64,000 nucleotides of DNA, taken from Methylosarcina fibrata AML-C10. Lineage in GTDB: Bacteria > Pseudomonadota > Gammaproteobacteria > Methylococcales > Methylomonadaceae. Position numbers and translations under genes: made by a program. The notes beneath the pieces were generated by a model. It made no database searches and was not told where the DNA came from. It worked only from the letters and a program-made list of their open reading frames with translations. The stretch is taken from assembly GCF_000372865.1 (NCBI RefSeq), contig NZ_KB889965.1, positions 455,902 to 519,901 on the forward strand. The letters run 5' to 3'. Positions 63,832 through 64,000 of this stretch are shown one piece after another. Each line of letters starts with the position of its first letter. Position 1 is the first letter of the stretch.

Positions 63832-64000
63832 CTACCGGACCGATTCCAGAACGCCGGCCATTTGCCGGCTGAAATCGTTCATCAGTTCGCTGAGCGCCTT
63901 GACGGAAGCCGCAGGAGAACGATCGGACAAAGGGCGGCTCAGATTGACCAGACCGTGTTTCAGAATACGATGGTCGGTTTCCTTCATGACCGCCCAATTG
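63832..64000 (-). CDS. Unidentified protein, partial (5' end outside window)
   Basis: An open minus-strand frame runs from the window edge to TAG at 63832-63834, giving the last 55 or so residues. The sequence is protein-like and helical (KETDHRILKHGLVNLSRPLSD, KALSELMNDFSRQMAGVLES). It is preferred over the overlapping 107-codon frame at 63674-63997, whose composition is poor. The family is not recognised. Confidence 0.5.
   Translation of the reverse strand, partial: NWAVMKETDHRILKHGLVNLSRPLSDRSPAASVKALSELMNDFSRQMAGVLESVR

Noticed and set aside
63674-63997. 107-codon minus-strand ORF at the right edge
   Set aside because: Overlaps a more protein-like frame that continues past the window edge.
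1-64000. tRNA, rRNA, CRISPR array or prophage
   Set aside because: I looked for tRNA-like cloverleaf runs, regularly spaced repeats and phage genes and found none, though this was by eye only.

Overview
The window looks like chromosomal DNA of a gammaproteobacterial (type I) methanotroph of the order Methylococcales. The main evidence is at the right end: a fused 3-hexulose-6-phosphate synthase/6-phospho-3-hexuloisomerase (62419-63606), a ribulose monophosphate pathway enzyme typical of that group. An exosortase-associated TIGR04073-type protein and the fur/bamE and lolCD neighbourhoods agree with this. Genus and species cannot be fixed from the sequence alone. I saw no rRNA, tRNA, CRISPR array or prophage.

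Layout. 1-3539: an edge-cut periplasmic propeller protein, a TetR regulator with a sharply defined promoter/operator, and a REP-associated (Y1/HUH) transposase unit with 30-bp inverted repeats and a duplicated 3' end. 3540-15330: housekeeping and envelope genes (TIGR04073 protein, Tex, a very large class A penicillin-binding protein) and two tail-to-tail c-di-GMP proteins with periplasmic solute-binding sensor domains. 15495-22418: a probable biosynthetic locus. A carbamoyltransferase, a two-domain haem-oxygenase-like diiron oxidase and an AlkB-like membrane diiron monooxygenase form one operon; a 30-residue membrane protein and a flavin amine oxidase-like enzyme lie beside it. 22803-32669: an orphan protein, a GH3 beta-glucosidase with a FucP/GluP-type permease, an MltD-like transglycosylase, an NhaR-like regulator and cysDN, in which CysN carries what looks like a dead APS kinase tail.

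32895-37332 is a tightly overlapping three-gene operon (ABC exporter, HlyD adaptor, TolC) in which every ATPase motif of the ABC protein is degenerate. 37382-44153 (minus strand) is a six-gene alternative haem-copper oxidase operon: a CtaG-like factor, a triheme cytochrome c, a subunit II with a cytochrome c domain, a Na+/Ca2+-exchanger-like protein, a fused subunit I+III, and a small membrane subunit. The fused subunit I has Gln where the K-channel Lys is expected. An IS630-type element (44413-45621) has landed exactly on the stop codon of the neighbouring mscS gene.

45621-63606 carries mostly envelope, transport and housekeeping genes: MscS, CorC/CNNM, AI-2E transporter family, a DUF2956 protein, a flavoprotein disulphide reductase with a TVP38 partner, an EAL protein, DUF2231, SRPBCC, DUF2062, lolD/lolC, fur divergent from bamE, a DsbA-family protein, a ceramidase-family membrane protein, rubredoxin, a Gfo/Idh/MocA oxidoreductase and hps-phi. 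The last 170 bases hold the 3' end of an unidentified gene.

The best candidates for something undescribed are the carbamoyltransferase/tandem diiron oxidase/AlkB-like operon and the tripartite exporter with a degenerate ATPase. Next come the oxidase operon with altered proton channels and an embedded cation exchanger, and the CysN with a vestigial kinase domain.
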